The position numbers were made by a program, and so were the translations under genes. The notes under the pieces are model-generated. The model did no database searches, was not told the origin of the DNA, and was given only the letters and a program-made list of their open reading frames with translations. Below, one piece after another: positions 1 through 7,533 of a stretch of 64,000 bases of DNA. The number at the start of each line of letters is the position of its first letter. Position 1 is the stretch's first letter. The DNA lies in NCBI RefSeq assembly GCF_021173675.1, contig NZ_JAIHON010000018.1:151574-215573 (forward strand), given 5' to 3'. The stretch comes from Streptomyces lincolnensis (GTDB lineage: Bacteria > Actinomycetota > Actinomycetes > Streptomycetales > Streptomycetaceae).

Positions 1-469
1 CGATCCGGCGGTGGCCGAGGTTGATCGGATGACGGGTGGCCCCGCAGGCGCCGGCCACGTCGTCGACGTAGACGCTGGGACGGCCCTCGACGTGCTGGCT
101 GATGTAGACGACCGGCATGGCGAGGTCGTCGAGCCGCGCGGTCTCCTCCTCGGTGAGGTCGAAGCAGAAGACCAGCAGCGCGTCGGCGTTGCGCCGGGCC
201 GGCAGGCGCTCGAAGAACGCGGCCCGCTCGGCCAGATGAGGGACCACATACACGGTGAGTTCCATGCCGGCGCCGCGCAGCAGCGGGCCCAGGCTGGACA
301 GTGCCGATCCCATGAACCACGAGTCGAGCGTGGGCATGAGCACAGCCATGACGCCGGTCCGGCCGGTGACCAGGCTCGACGCCTGCCGTGAGACCGCGAA
401 GTTCAGCTCGCGAGCGGCCTTCTCGACCCGGGCGCGGACCTCCGGTGAGACCGATGTCGGGCCGCGCAC
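1..469 (-). pseudogene. LacI-family regulator, C-terminus off the window and no HTH at the N-terminus
   Basis: Read leftwards, this frame gives the hinge and sugar-binding core of a LacI/GalR repressor: SPEVRARVEKAARELNF, then VTGRTGVMAVLMPTLDSWF, and further on VYISQHVEGRPSVYVDD. The protein continues beyond base 1. In an intact family member, about 20 residues carrying the two helices of the helix-turn-helix precede the hinge. Here the frame upstream of TVRGPTSVSP reads as Gly/Pro/Arg-rich sequence with no HTH, and I find none in the other minus-strand frames up to the next gene. The coordinates use a GTG at 467-469, which gives a protein with no recognition helix. It is either a decayed regulator or an effector-binding protein that no longer binds DNA. 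The divergent transporter at 709 is the natural ancestral target. Confidence 0.55.
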
Positions 470-708
470 GGTGGCGGGGGGCCTCCCCGCGCCTGGGCCC
501 GCAGCCTGCTGCCGGGCACACCCCCAGTTCCGCCCGTCCGCGCACGAGCGGGAGAGCCAGGTTTCTGCCTGGGAAAGAACCTGCCCCCTCACACCCGTGC
601 GGACGCTCCCTGTCGGGATCGACAGCTTCAATGTTGTGCACTTTCTTGACGACAGTGCGCGTAGCGCCTAACTTCGCGGTGTCCTTCCCCCGGTCAAGGG
701 AGACCGCG

Positions 709-2079
709 ATGCCCCCGTCCCCCGTCGCATCAGAACGCACCCGCTCGGAACAGAACCGCCAACTCCGCCGAGTCGCCCTCTCCGGTCTGCTCGGCACCGC
801 CGTCGAGTTCTACGACTTCCTCGTCTACGGCACGGTCGCCGCGCTCGTCTTCGGCGAGCTGTTCTTCCCGGGCGCCGATCCCGCCGTGGGCACGATCGCC
901 GCGTTCGGCACCTTCGCCGCCGGGTATGTGGCCCGTCCGCTCGGCGGGATCCTGTTCGGGCACTTCGGCGACCGGCTCGGCCGCAAGTCGATGCTGCTGC
1001 TCACCATGGGCCTGATGGGCGCGGCGAGCTTCCTCGTCGGGCTGCTGCCCACGTACGACGCGATCGGCGTGTGGGCGCCGGTCCTGCTGATCACCCTGCG
1101 GGTCGTGCAGGGCCTCGCCATCGGCGGGGAGTGGGGCGGCGCCACACTGATGGTCGTCGAACACGCCGGAGAGCGGCGCCGCGGCCTGTGGTCCAGCTTC
1201 ACGCAGATGGGGGCCCCGCTCGGCTCCCTGCTCTCCACGGCCGTCGTCGCGCTCGTCGTCACGCTCCCCGAGGACGAGTTCGCGGCCTGGGGCTGGCGGG
1301 TGCCGTTCCTGCTGAGCGTGGTGCTGCTCGGCGTCGGCCTGTTCGTCCGCCTCAAGGTGGTGGAGAGCCCGCTCTTCGCCGAGGTCAAGCAGGACCGCGC
1401 CGAGTCCCGGCTGCCGATCCTCGACGTACTACGCCGCCCGCGCCCGCTGGTGCTGGCCTGCTGCGTCGGCATCGGCGCCTTCACCGCGCAGTCGCTGCTG
1501 ACGAGTTACCTGATCTCGTACGCCACCGGCATCGGCTACGCCCGCCCCCAGGTGCTGACCGCGCTCACGGTCTCCGCCGCCGTCGCCCTCGTCGTCCTGC
1601 CCTGCGCCTCCGCGCTCTCCGACCGGATCGGCCGCCGCCCGGTCGTCCTGGCCGGCGCGATCGCCTCGGCCGCTCTCGCCTTCCCGGTGATGGCGCTGGT
1701 CGACTCGAAGTCGCCGGGGCTGCTGATCGTCGCCGTCGTCCTCGGCCACGGCATCGCCCAGTCCACGATGTACGGCCCGCTGGGCGCCCTGCTCAGCGAG
1801 ATGTTCGGCACCAAGGTCCGCTACACCGGCGCCTCCCTCGGCTACCAGGGCGCCACCCTCGTCGGCGCCGGCTTCTCCCCGATGATCGCCGGCAGCCTCG
1901 TCGCCGGGAGCGGCACCGGTACGCCCGTGGCCCTGCTGCTGTGCGGCGGCGCGGCCGTCACCGCGCTGACCGTCCTGTTCGTACGCGAGACCAGCAGGGC
2001 GTCCCTCACCGAAGCGGACACCGACCCCGACACCGCAGGAAACTCCAACGCCCCCCACACCGAGGAGATCTCAGCATGA
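709..2079 (+). CDS. MFS transporter, metabolite:H+ symporter (MHS/ProP-KgtP-like) family
   Basis: This 456-residue protein has the pattern of twelve hydrophobic segments of the MHS branch of the major facilitator superfamily (KgtP, ProP, ShiA). EFYDF lies at residues 33-37 at the start of the first membrane helix, and the cytoplasmic loop motif GHFGDRLGRK at 84-93. The frame is open much further upstream, but the ATG at 709 is preceded by AAGGGAGA and begins the family-like sequence, so earlier starts are rejected. Members import carboxylates, betaines or aromatic acids with protons; the substrate cannot be read here. Its stop overlaps the start of the secreted hydrolase, so the two are translationally coupled and probably act together, the hydrolase releasing a product that the permease takes up. 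Confidence 0.9.
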   Translation: MPPSPVASERTRSEQNRQLRRVALSGLLGTAVEFYDFLVYGTVAALVFGELFFPGADPAVGTIAAFGTFAAGYVARPLGGILFGHFGDRLGRKSMLLLTMGLMGAASFLVGLLPTYDAIGVWAPVLLITLRVVQGLAIGGEWGGATLMVVEHAGERRRGLWSSFTQMGAPLGSLLSTAVVALVVTLPEDEFAAWGWRVPFLLSVVLLGVGLFVRLKVVESPLFAEVKQDRAESRLPILDVLRRPRPLVLACCVGIGAFTAQSLLTSYLISYATGIGYARPQVLTALTVSAAVALVVLPCASALSDRIGRRPVVLAGAIASAALAFPVMALVDSKSPGLLIVAVVLGHGIAQSTMYGPLGALLSEMFGTKVRYTGASLGYQGATLVGAGFSPMIAGSLVAGSGTGTPVALLLCGGAAVTALTVLFVRETSRASLTEADTDPDTAGNSNAPHTEEISA

Positions 2080-3473
2080 CGACCGGCACCCGAACCCGCA
2101 CCGCACGTCGTACGGCCTGCGCCGCCGCGCTCCTGCTCGCCCTCACCGCCGTGCCCACCTCGGCCGTCGCGGCCCCGGCGGACCCGGTCCACGTCGAGGG
2201 CCGGCTCCCCTCCGGTGCCACGTACGCGATGGACGTCCCCGCGTCCTGGAACGGCACCGTGCTCCTCTTCAGCCACGGCTACAACCCCGGCCCGGCCAAC
2301 CCCGCCGCGAACGGCCCGGACGAGGCCACGAAGTCCCTTCTCCTGAAGCAGGGTTACGCCCTCATCGGTTCCTCCTACGCCACCACCGGCTGGGCCGTGA
2401 CGGAGGCCGTCCCCGACCAGCTCGCCACCCTCTCCGCCTTCACCGACCGCTTCGGCGCGGCCTCCCGCACCATCGCCTGGGGACGGTCGTACGGCGGACT
2501 CGTCACGACCGCGATCGCCGAGCGGCACCCGGAGCGCATCGACGGGTCGATCTCCCTGTGCGGTCTGGTCCACGGCGGGGTCGCCAACTGGAACAACACC
2601 CTCGACCCGGTCTTCGCGCTCAAGACGCTCCTCGCGCCCGGCGCCACCATCCCGCTGGTGAACCTCCCGGACCAGAAGACCGCAGCCGACGCGGCGAACA
2701 CCCTGACGGCCGCGGTCGACTCGGCGCAGTCGACACCGGCCGGACGGGCCCGGATCGCCCTGGCCGCCGCGCTGCACAACATCCCGGGCTGGAACGATCC
2801 GGCGCAGCCGCGGCCCGCCCCGACGGACTGGGACGCGCAGCAGGCGAACCAGTACACGGCCGTGAAGGGCCTGGTGAAGTTCCCCGCCTTCAGCTGGCGG
2901 CAGGAGGCCGAGACCCGCGCGGGCGGCAACATGTCCTGGAACACGGGTGTCGACCACGCGCGGCTGCTGGGCCGGTCCGCCGTCCGCGAGGAGGTCACCG
3001 CGCTGTACAAGAAGGCCGGCCTCTCGCTGAAGGGCGACCTCGCCGCCCTGAACCGCGCGCCCCGGATCGACGCCGACCCGTCCGCGGTGCGGTGGATGAG
3101 CGCCACGAGCTCCTTCACGGGCCGGCTGACCAAGCCCCAGCTCTCCGTCCACACCACCGGCGACGCCCTGGTCCCCGTCCAGACGGAGAGCGCCCTGAAG
3201 CGGGCGGTCACGGCGGCCGGCCGGACCTCCCTGCTGCGTCAGGCGTACGTCGAGAACGCCGGCCACTGCACCTTCAGCCCCGCCGAGCAGCTGGCCGCCG
3301 TGCACACGCTGGAGGAGCGGCTCACCGCCGGCCGGTGGGTCGGCACCGACCCCGGTTCCCTCAACTCACGGGCCACGGCGGCCGACCCCACGACCCCCAC
3401 CCGTTATGTGTCGTACCGGCCGGCCCCGTACCCGCGCCCGTACGACCTCGCCCACCCCGCCGACGGCAGGTGA
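2076..3473 (+). CDS. Secreted alpha/beta hydrolase
   Basis: The 465-residue protein begins with a positively charged N-terminus and a hydrophobic stretch ending near residue 33 (LALTAVPTSAVA), a Sec signal peptide. The nucleophile elbow GRSYG places the catalytic serine at residue 138. An aspartate in TTGDALVP and a histidine in NAGHCTF near the C-terminus complete a plausible triad. FSHGYNPGP near residue 65 fits the oxyanion-hole region. It is an exported esterase or depolymerase-like enzyme of unknown substrate. The start overlaps the transporter stop in an ATGA arrangement. A strong hairpin follows the stop, so the operon ends here. Confidence 0.85.
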   Translation: MTTGTRTRTARRTACAAALLLALTAVPTSAVAAPADPVHVEGRLPSGATYAMDVPASWNGTVLLFSHGYNPGPANPAANGPDEATKSLLLKQGYALIGSSYATTGWAVTEAVPDQLATLSAFTDRFGAASRTIAWGRSYGGLVTTAIAERHPERIDGSISLCGLVHGGVANWNNTLDPVFALKTLLAPGATIPLVNLPDQKTAADAANTLTAAVDSAQSTPAGRARIALAAALHNIPGWNDPAQPRPAPTDWDAQQANQYTAVKGLVKFPAFSWRQEAETRAGGNMSWNTGVDHARLLGRSAVREEVTALYKKAGLSLKGDLAALNRAPRIDADPSAVRWMSATSSFTGRLTKPQLSVHTTGDALVPVQTESALKRAVTAAGRTSLLRQAYVENAGHCTFSPAEQLAAVHTLEERLTAGRWVGTDPGSLNSRATAADPTTPTRYVSYRPAPYPRPYDLAHPADGR

Positions 3474-3477
3474 TGCC

Positions 3478-3517
3478 CGTACGACCGCCCGCCGCGCCCG
3501 GGGCGGGCGGTCGTACG
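3478..3517. terminator. Perfect 16-bp inverted repeat, transcription terminator
   Basis: Two perfect 16-base arms (3478-3493 and 3502-3517) flank an 8-base loop immediately after the hydrolase stop. There is no T run, as is usual for terminators in Streptomyces. It sits between the hydrolase and the first credible start of the PaaX-like gene, which argues against the upstream ATG at 3473 as that gene's start. Confidence 0.8.
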
Positions 3518-3526
3518 CTGTCCCCC

Positions 3527-4405
3527 GTGGAGGACGACGACATCCTGGACACCTCGGACAACGACGACGCCGTGGACGGTGACGCCCCGGACGGCGGCCC
3601 CGCGCCACGCCCGCAGTCGCTCATGCTCGCCTTCTTCGGCAACCACGTCCTGGACCAGGGCGAGGTGTGCGTGTACTCGGGCAGCATCATCGACGTGCTC
3701 GGCCGGGTCGGGGTGGGGGAACAGGCCGTACGCTCCACCCTCACCCGCATGGTCAACCGCGGGCTGCTCCGGCGGCAGCGCGAGGGCCGCAAGATGTTCT
3801 TCGGCCTGACCCCGCAGGCCGTGCGGGTCCTGGAGGACGGCCGCACCCGCATCTGGACCCAGGGTGCCGTCAACGACGACTGGGACGGCTTCTGGACCCT
3901 CCTCGGCTTCTCCCTCCCCGACTCCTGGAAACGCCAGCGCCACGACCTGCGCTCCCGCCTGACCTGGTCCGGGTTCGGCGCGCTGTACAGCGGGCTGTGG
4001 ATCGCGCCGGGCCACGTCGACGTCTCCGCCGTGGTCGAGGAACTGGGCCTCACCGCCCACGTGAAGATCTTCCACGCCCGCGCCGCCGAGGTGACCGACA
4101 TCGAGCAGATGATCCGCGACACCTGGGACCTGGAGTCCATCGCCGCCCGCTACGTCACCTTCGACAAACGCTGGACCGCCCACCTCGGCACCGCCCCCAC
4201 CGACGACCCCATCGGCACCCGCCTCCGCCTCGTCAGCGAATGGCTCTGGACCATCCGCACCGACCCCCGCCTCCCCGCCCGCCACCTCCCCCCGGCCTGG
4301 CCCGCCCGTCCCGCCCAGGAAACCTTCCACCACGTCGCCGAACTGACCACGTCCCCGGCCGGCTCAATGGCCCGGGACCTGCTGGAGACGGTGCGGTTGC
4401 GGTAG
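3527..4405 (+). CDS. PaaX-family transcriptional regulator
   Basis: A 292-residue protein from the GTG at 3527. After an acidic N-terminal tail of about 28 residues comes a winged-helix region (about 31-95) containing AVRSTLTRMVNRGLLRR and EGRKMFFGLTP, then a middle domain with WTLLGFSLPDSWKRQR and a C-terminal helical domain ending in ARDLLETVRLR. This is the layout of PaaX, the phenylacetyl-CoA-responsive repressor of phenylacetate degradation. No paa genes are in the window, so its targets are elsewhere. An ATG at 3473 is in frame but would put the terminator hairpin inside the gene. The GTG has no obvious ribosome site and may be leaderless. Confidence 0.85.
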   Translation: MEDDDILDTSDNDDAVDGDAPDGGPAPRPQSLMLAFFGNHVLDQGEVCVYSGSIIDVLGRVGVGEQAVRSTLTRMVNRGLLRRQREGRKMFFGLTPQAVRVLEDGRTRIWTQGAVNDDWDGFWTLLGFSLPDSWKRQRHDLRSRLTWSGFGALYSGLWIAPGHVDVSAVVEELGLTAHVKIFHARAAEVTDIEQMIRDTWDLESIAARYVTFDKRWTAHLGTAPTDDPIGTRLRLVSEWLWTIRTDPRLPARHLPPAWPARPAQETFHHVAELTTSPAGSMARDLLETVRLR

Positions 4406-4435
4406 GGGTGCTCGTGCAGCAGGAAGCGGACGCCC

Positions 4436-4948
4436 TCACACCCCGCCCACGGGCGCGCGGGTCGGCAGGGACGGGGAGGTGTAGTCGCCTCTGCCGTAGA
4501 GGAGGGGGTTGCGGGGGTAGACCGCGCTGCCCTCGATCCGGCCCACGACGATGCGGTGGTCGCCGGCGGGCTGGACCTGGACCACCTGGCACTCGGCGTA
4601 GGCGAGGGCGACGTCGGTGAGGATCGGCGCCCCGCCGGCGACATCCGACGGCCGCCAGCGCACGTGGTCGAACTTGTCCGGGTCCTTGCCGGCGAAGACG
4701 CGCGAGGCCGTCTCCCCGGTGCCGGAGAGGAGGTTCACCACGAAGGAGCGGCTGGAGAGGATCGCGGGCAGCGTCTGGGAGGTCTCGTCCACGCAGACCA
4801 GCAGGAGCGGCGGGGTGGCGGAGACCGCGCAGGTGGCGGTGCAGGTGAATCCGCGCGGCTGCCCGTCCGCGTCGGCCGCGGTGACGATCGCGACCTGTGC
4901 CGGGAAGGAGCCGAAGAGCTCGCGGAACTGCGGTGGGGTCACGGTCAC
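4436..4948 (-). CDS. Flavin reductase-like FMN-binding protein
   Basis: A 170-residue single-domain protein of the flavin reductase family. Typical elements are FGSFPAQVAIVTA at the start, GFTCTATCAVSATPPLLLVC in the middle (the flavin-binding core) and a late CQVVQVQPAGDHRIVVGRI. Such proteins reduce FMN or FAD with NAD(P)H and hand it to a partner monooxygenase. Its start overlaps the stop of the upstream ATP-grasp gene (ATGA), making it the last gene of the leftward operon. The only two-component monooxygenase in the cluster is the SsuD-like protein at 16115-17179, its likely partner. It could instead act directly as an oxidoreductase on a pathway intermediate. Confidence 0.85.
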   Translation of the reverse strand: MTVTPPQFRELFGSFPAQVAIVTAADADGQPRGFTCTATCAVSATPPLLLVCVDETSQTLPAILSSRSFVVNLLSGTGETASRVFAGKDPDKFDHVRWRPSDVAGGAPILTDVALAYAECQVVQVQPAGDHRIVVGRIEGSAVYPRNPLLYGRGDYTSPSLPTRAPVGGV

Positions 4949-6180
4949 AGCAGCTCCCGTTCGATCTCGCGCAGCAGCTTGTAGCTGTTCTCGATCTCGA
5001 CCGGGTCCCGGTGGACCAGGAACACCACCCCCGGTGAGGAGTTGAGGTCGACCGTCGGCCGGGTCATGGTCCCCTCCGGCTTGCGGAAGCGGATGCTCTG
5101 GAACGCCGGGAGCTGTTCCAGGGCCTTCTCCAGGGCGCGCGCGGGCAGCGGCAGCTCGCGGTGGGCGAGGAGGTTGACGCAGCGGGCGGACTCGTGGCGC
5201 TCGTAGCGCCGGGGCCGGCCGCGCAGCCGTACCGCGTCCGGGGAGTGGCAGTCGAGGGTCAGGGTGACCTGGTCGGCGCCGGTGCAGCGGTGCAGGGCGG
5301 GCGGGTTGGCGAGGCCGGACAGCCGGGCACCGGTCTCCAGGAGGCGGGGGCCGTCGGCGGTGAGGATGAGCTCGGTGTGCGCCGGACCCTCGGTGACCGC
5401 GAGACCGTCGAGGACCTCACCGACGTAGGAGAGGATGCCGTCCAGCTCCGGGGCGTCCGGGGCGAGCAGGTCTTCGTAGTCGTAGACGAGCCGCTTGCCG
5501 GAGGTGACCCGCTTGCGGCTGATCCAGGCGTCGGTGAACCAGTGCCCGCCGTCCCGGCTGACGCTGTTGACGACGTACTCGTCCCCGGCGAGGTGCTCCT
5601 GGATCAGCACCTCCTCGTTGGCGCTGAGCATCAGGTTGGTCTTGCCGATGCCCGCCCGGAACGCGGCCGCGACCTCCTCCTCGGTGTCGCAGGTGTACAC
5701 GTCCTCGGAGCCCGCGCTGTCGAGCGGCTTGACGACCACCCGGTCCAGGCCGGAGGCCCGCCACCAGTCGAGGAGTGCGGCGAGGTCGGATCCGCGCTGC
5801 TGGCGCGAGGTCGGTACGCCGGCCGCCGCGAGCACCTCCATCATGCGGAACTTGTCGCGTCGGGCCGTCGACAGCGCCGGGTCGTTGCCGCGCAGACCGA
5901 GCCGGCTCGCGAGTTCGTCGGCGACCTCGATGCCGAACTCGCTGGCCGCGATGACGGCCCGCGGCCGAAGGGCACGCAGATGCCGTACGACGTCCTCGGC
6001 GTGGCCGGGGTAGGTGAGGTCCTCCGCGAAGACCTCGGCGGGCAGGCTCGCGGCGAAGGTCTCCGGCAGTGCGGCGCGGGAGCGGACGTGGACGATCCGG
6101 TGGTCGGCCGCGGCCATGCGGGCCAGCATCGCGCCCGTCGTGAGCGCGTCCACCAGGACAAGGGTCGGACGGGCGCTCAT
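4945..6180 (-). CDS. ATP-grasp ligase, first of two in the cluster
   Basis: A 411-residue ATP-grasp enzyme. The start chosen (6180) makes an ATGA overlap with the MbtH-like gene; the frame is open further but without family sequence. Visible elements are the N-terminal pre-ATP domain (STARRDKFRMMEVLAAAGVP), the ATP-binding strand VVVKPLDSAGSEDVY, EVLIQEHLAGDEYVV, and the metal-binding HTELILTADGPRLLETGARL. This group activates a carboxylate as acyl phosphate and couples it to an amine, as in BacD-type dipeptide ligases. In this cluster it is a candidate for joining the carrier-derived amino acid to another residue. It is only distantly similar by eye to the second ATP-grasp protein at 13610-14851, so the two probably make different bonds. 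Confidence 0.88.
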   Translation of the reverse strand: MSARPTLVLVDALTTGAMLARMAAADHRIVHVRSRAALPETFAASLPAEVFAEDLTYPGHAEDVVRHLRALRPRAVIAASEFGIEVADELASRLGLRGNDPALSTARRDKFRMMEVLAAAGVPTSRQQRGSDLAALLDWWRASGLDRVVVKPLDSAGSEDVYTCDTEEEVAAAFRAGIGKTNLMLSANEEVLIQEHLAGDEYVVNSVSRDGGHWFTDAWISRKRVTSGKRLVYDYEDLLAPDAPELDGILSYVGEVLDGLAVTEGPAHTELILTADGPRLLETGARLSGLANPPALHRCTGADQVTLTLDCHSPDAVRLRGRPRRYERHESARCVNLLAHRELPLPARALEKALEQLPAFQSIRFRKPEGTMTRPTVDLNSSPGVVFLVHRDPVEIENSYKLLREIERELL

Positions 6181-6398
6181 CGAGGCTCCACCGCCGCGAG
6201 CCGCCGCCTCGGGCGCAGGCCCGTCCAGTCCCGCTCGATCCGGGCGAGGCACTCCTCGCGGGTGCCGGGCTCCGAGGCGGTACGCCAGCCCGGGGGCACC
6301 GGCCGCCCGTGCCACCACAGGGAGTGGTGGCCCTCGTCGTTGACGACCACGACGAAACGCTCGACCAGATCCTCGGCTTCCGCGCCTGCTGTCGTCAT
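6177..6398 (-). CDS. MbtH-like protein
   Basis: A 73-residue protein with the MbtH pattern: FVVVVNDEGHHSLWW, then VPPGWRTASEPGTREECL and WTGLRP. MbtH-like proteins bind NRPS adenylation domains and are often needed for their folding and activity. Here the obvious partner is the adenylation protein at 7534-9969, two genes upstream. The stop overlaps the ATP-grasp start. A plausible ribosome site (GGGGGAA) lies a few bases before the ATG. Confidence 0.92.
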   Translation of the reverse strand: MTTAGAEAEDLVERFVVVVNDEGHHSLWWHGRPVPPGWRTASEPGTREECLARIERDWTGLRPRRRLAAVEPR

Positions 6399-6432
6399 GT
6401 CGCTGTTCCCCCTGTCATTCAGAGCTCGGTGT

Positions 6433-7419
6433 TCAGACCAGGACCGGGCCGTTGTCCGCCCGGTGGGGGCGGCTGAGGCGGTTGTCCAGGTGGACGAAGA
6501 TGCGGTGCAGCCAGCGGTCCCGGCCGTCGTAGCGGGGGACGAAGTCGGTACGGCCGTGCACGACCAGGCGGTTGTCGAGGAAGACCAGCTCACCGGGGGC
6601 CAGCACCAGCGACTCGGAGGTGGCGAGCATGGTGTCGCGCAGCCGGGTCAGGGCGTGGCCGGCCTCCTCGTCGAGCGCCGAGGTGGCGTTGAAGTCGACG
6701 CGGAGGTCGGGGTCCTCGGAGCTGCCGCCCAGCACCGGGTGCGGCTCGGTGCGCTCGGCGGAGCGGAAGGAGGGCGGCGCCTCGGTCACGAAGCGGGGCG
6801 CTTCCAGGATCTTGCGGTCCGCCTCGTCGATCCGGCCGAGGACGCGGCGGACCGAGCAGACCTGGGTGCCGGCCGTGCCCTCGTGGTCGGAGCGCAGGCA
6901 CAACAGGCCGACGTAGTGCGGGCGGTGGGGGTGGAAGGCGTTCTCGATGTGGAACTCCAGCGGTACGGAACCGCCGTTGCTCTGCGAACGGGCCAGCGAG
7001 GGGACCGGCACCACGTTCTGCACGAGCGCCCCGAACTTCTCGTCCCGGTAGGCGATGACCTCGCCGAGCTGCTGCCCGACCAGCATCGCCACGGCGGCCG
7101 GGACGGTGGCGGCCCGCTCCACCGAGTCCGGCACGCTCGGGGTCTCCGGCAGCAGGTCGCCGTCGACGGGGAGACCCGCCAGGCACAGCAGGCCGTCGGA
7201 GCCCGCGTCGCTGCGGTACTGGCGGATCCGTTCGAGCAGGCGCAGGGGCAGCCGGCAGCTGAGCCGCCGCGCCTCGGCGACCCAGGCCTCCTCGTCGACC
7301 AGGCCGGAAGCGACCCGGCGCAGTTCCTCGGCCAGGGCACGCACCTCGGCGCACTCGTCGACGGTGAGGTCGAGACGGAACGGGATGGCGGTATCGACTG
7401 ATATGTCAGCGATGGACAC
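6433..7419 (-). CDS. Fe(II)/2-oxoglutarate-dependent amino-acid hydroxylase, clavaminate synthase-like
   Basis: A 328-residue oxygenase resembling the AsnO/VioC group, which hydroxylate the beta-carbon of amino acids. The iron ligands can be placed as H157 and E159 in EFHIENAF (the HxE variant typical of this group, not HxD) and H305 in RWLHRIFV. The arginine in HRADNGPVL or HRIF could bind 2-oxoglutarate. The GTG at 7417-7419 was chosen because GAGAGG lies nine bases upstream. Between the adenylation and MbtH genes, it most likely hydroxylates either the free amino acid or the aminoacyl-carrier thioester. The adenylation code resembles that for asparagine, so beta-hydroxyasparagine or a relative is my best guess; substrate assignment by eye is weak. 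Confidence 0.88.
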   Translation of the reverse strand: MSIADISVDTAIPFRLDLTVDECAEVRALAEELRRVASGLVDEEAWVAEARRLSCRLPLRLLERIRQYRSDAGSDGLLCLAGLPVDGDLLPETPSVPDSVERAATVPAAVAMLVGQQLGEVIAYRDEKFGALVQNVVPVPSLARSQSNGGSVPLEFHIENAFHPHRPHYVGLLCLRSDHEGTAGTQVCSVRRVLGRIDEADRKILEAPRFVTEAPPSFRSAERTEPHPVLGGSSEDPDLRVDFNATSALDEEAGHALTRLRDTMLATSESLVLAPGELVFLDNRLVVHGRTDFVPRYDGRDRWLHRIFVHLDNRLSRPHRADNGPVLV

Positions 7420-7533
7420 GGTTTTCGCCTCTCGTGTGTTCGGCACGGGCTGGAAGCAGACACCTGGGGCGGCCGGGACAGCCGGAGCAACCGGGGGCGA
7501 CCGGGGCAACCGGCTGTGGGACGGCCGTGCGGG

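Noticed and set aside
5161..7401. 746-codon plus-strand open frame
   Set aside because: Shadow of the ATP-grasp, MbtH and hydroxylase genes on the minus strand; no recognisable protein features.
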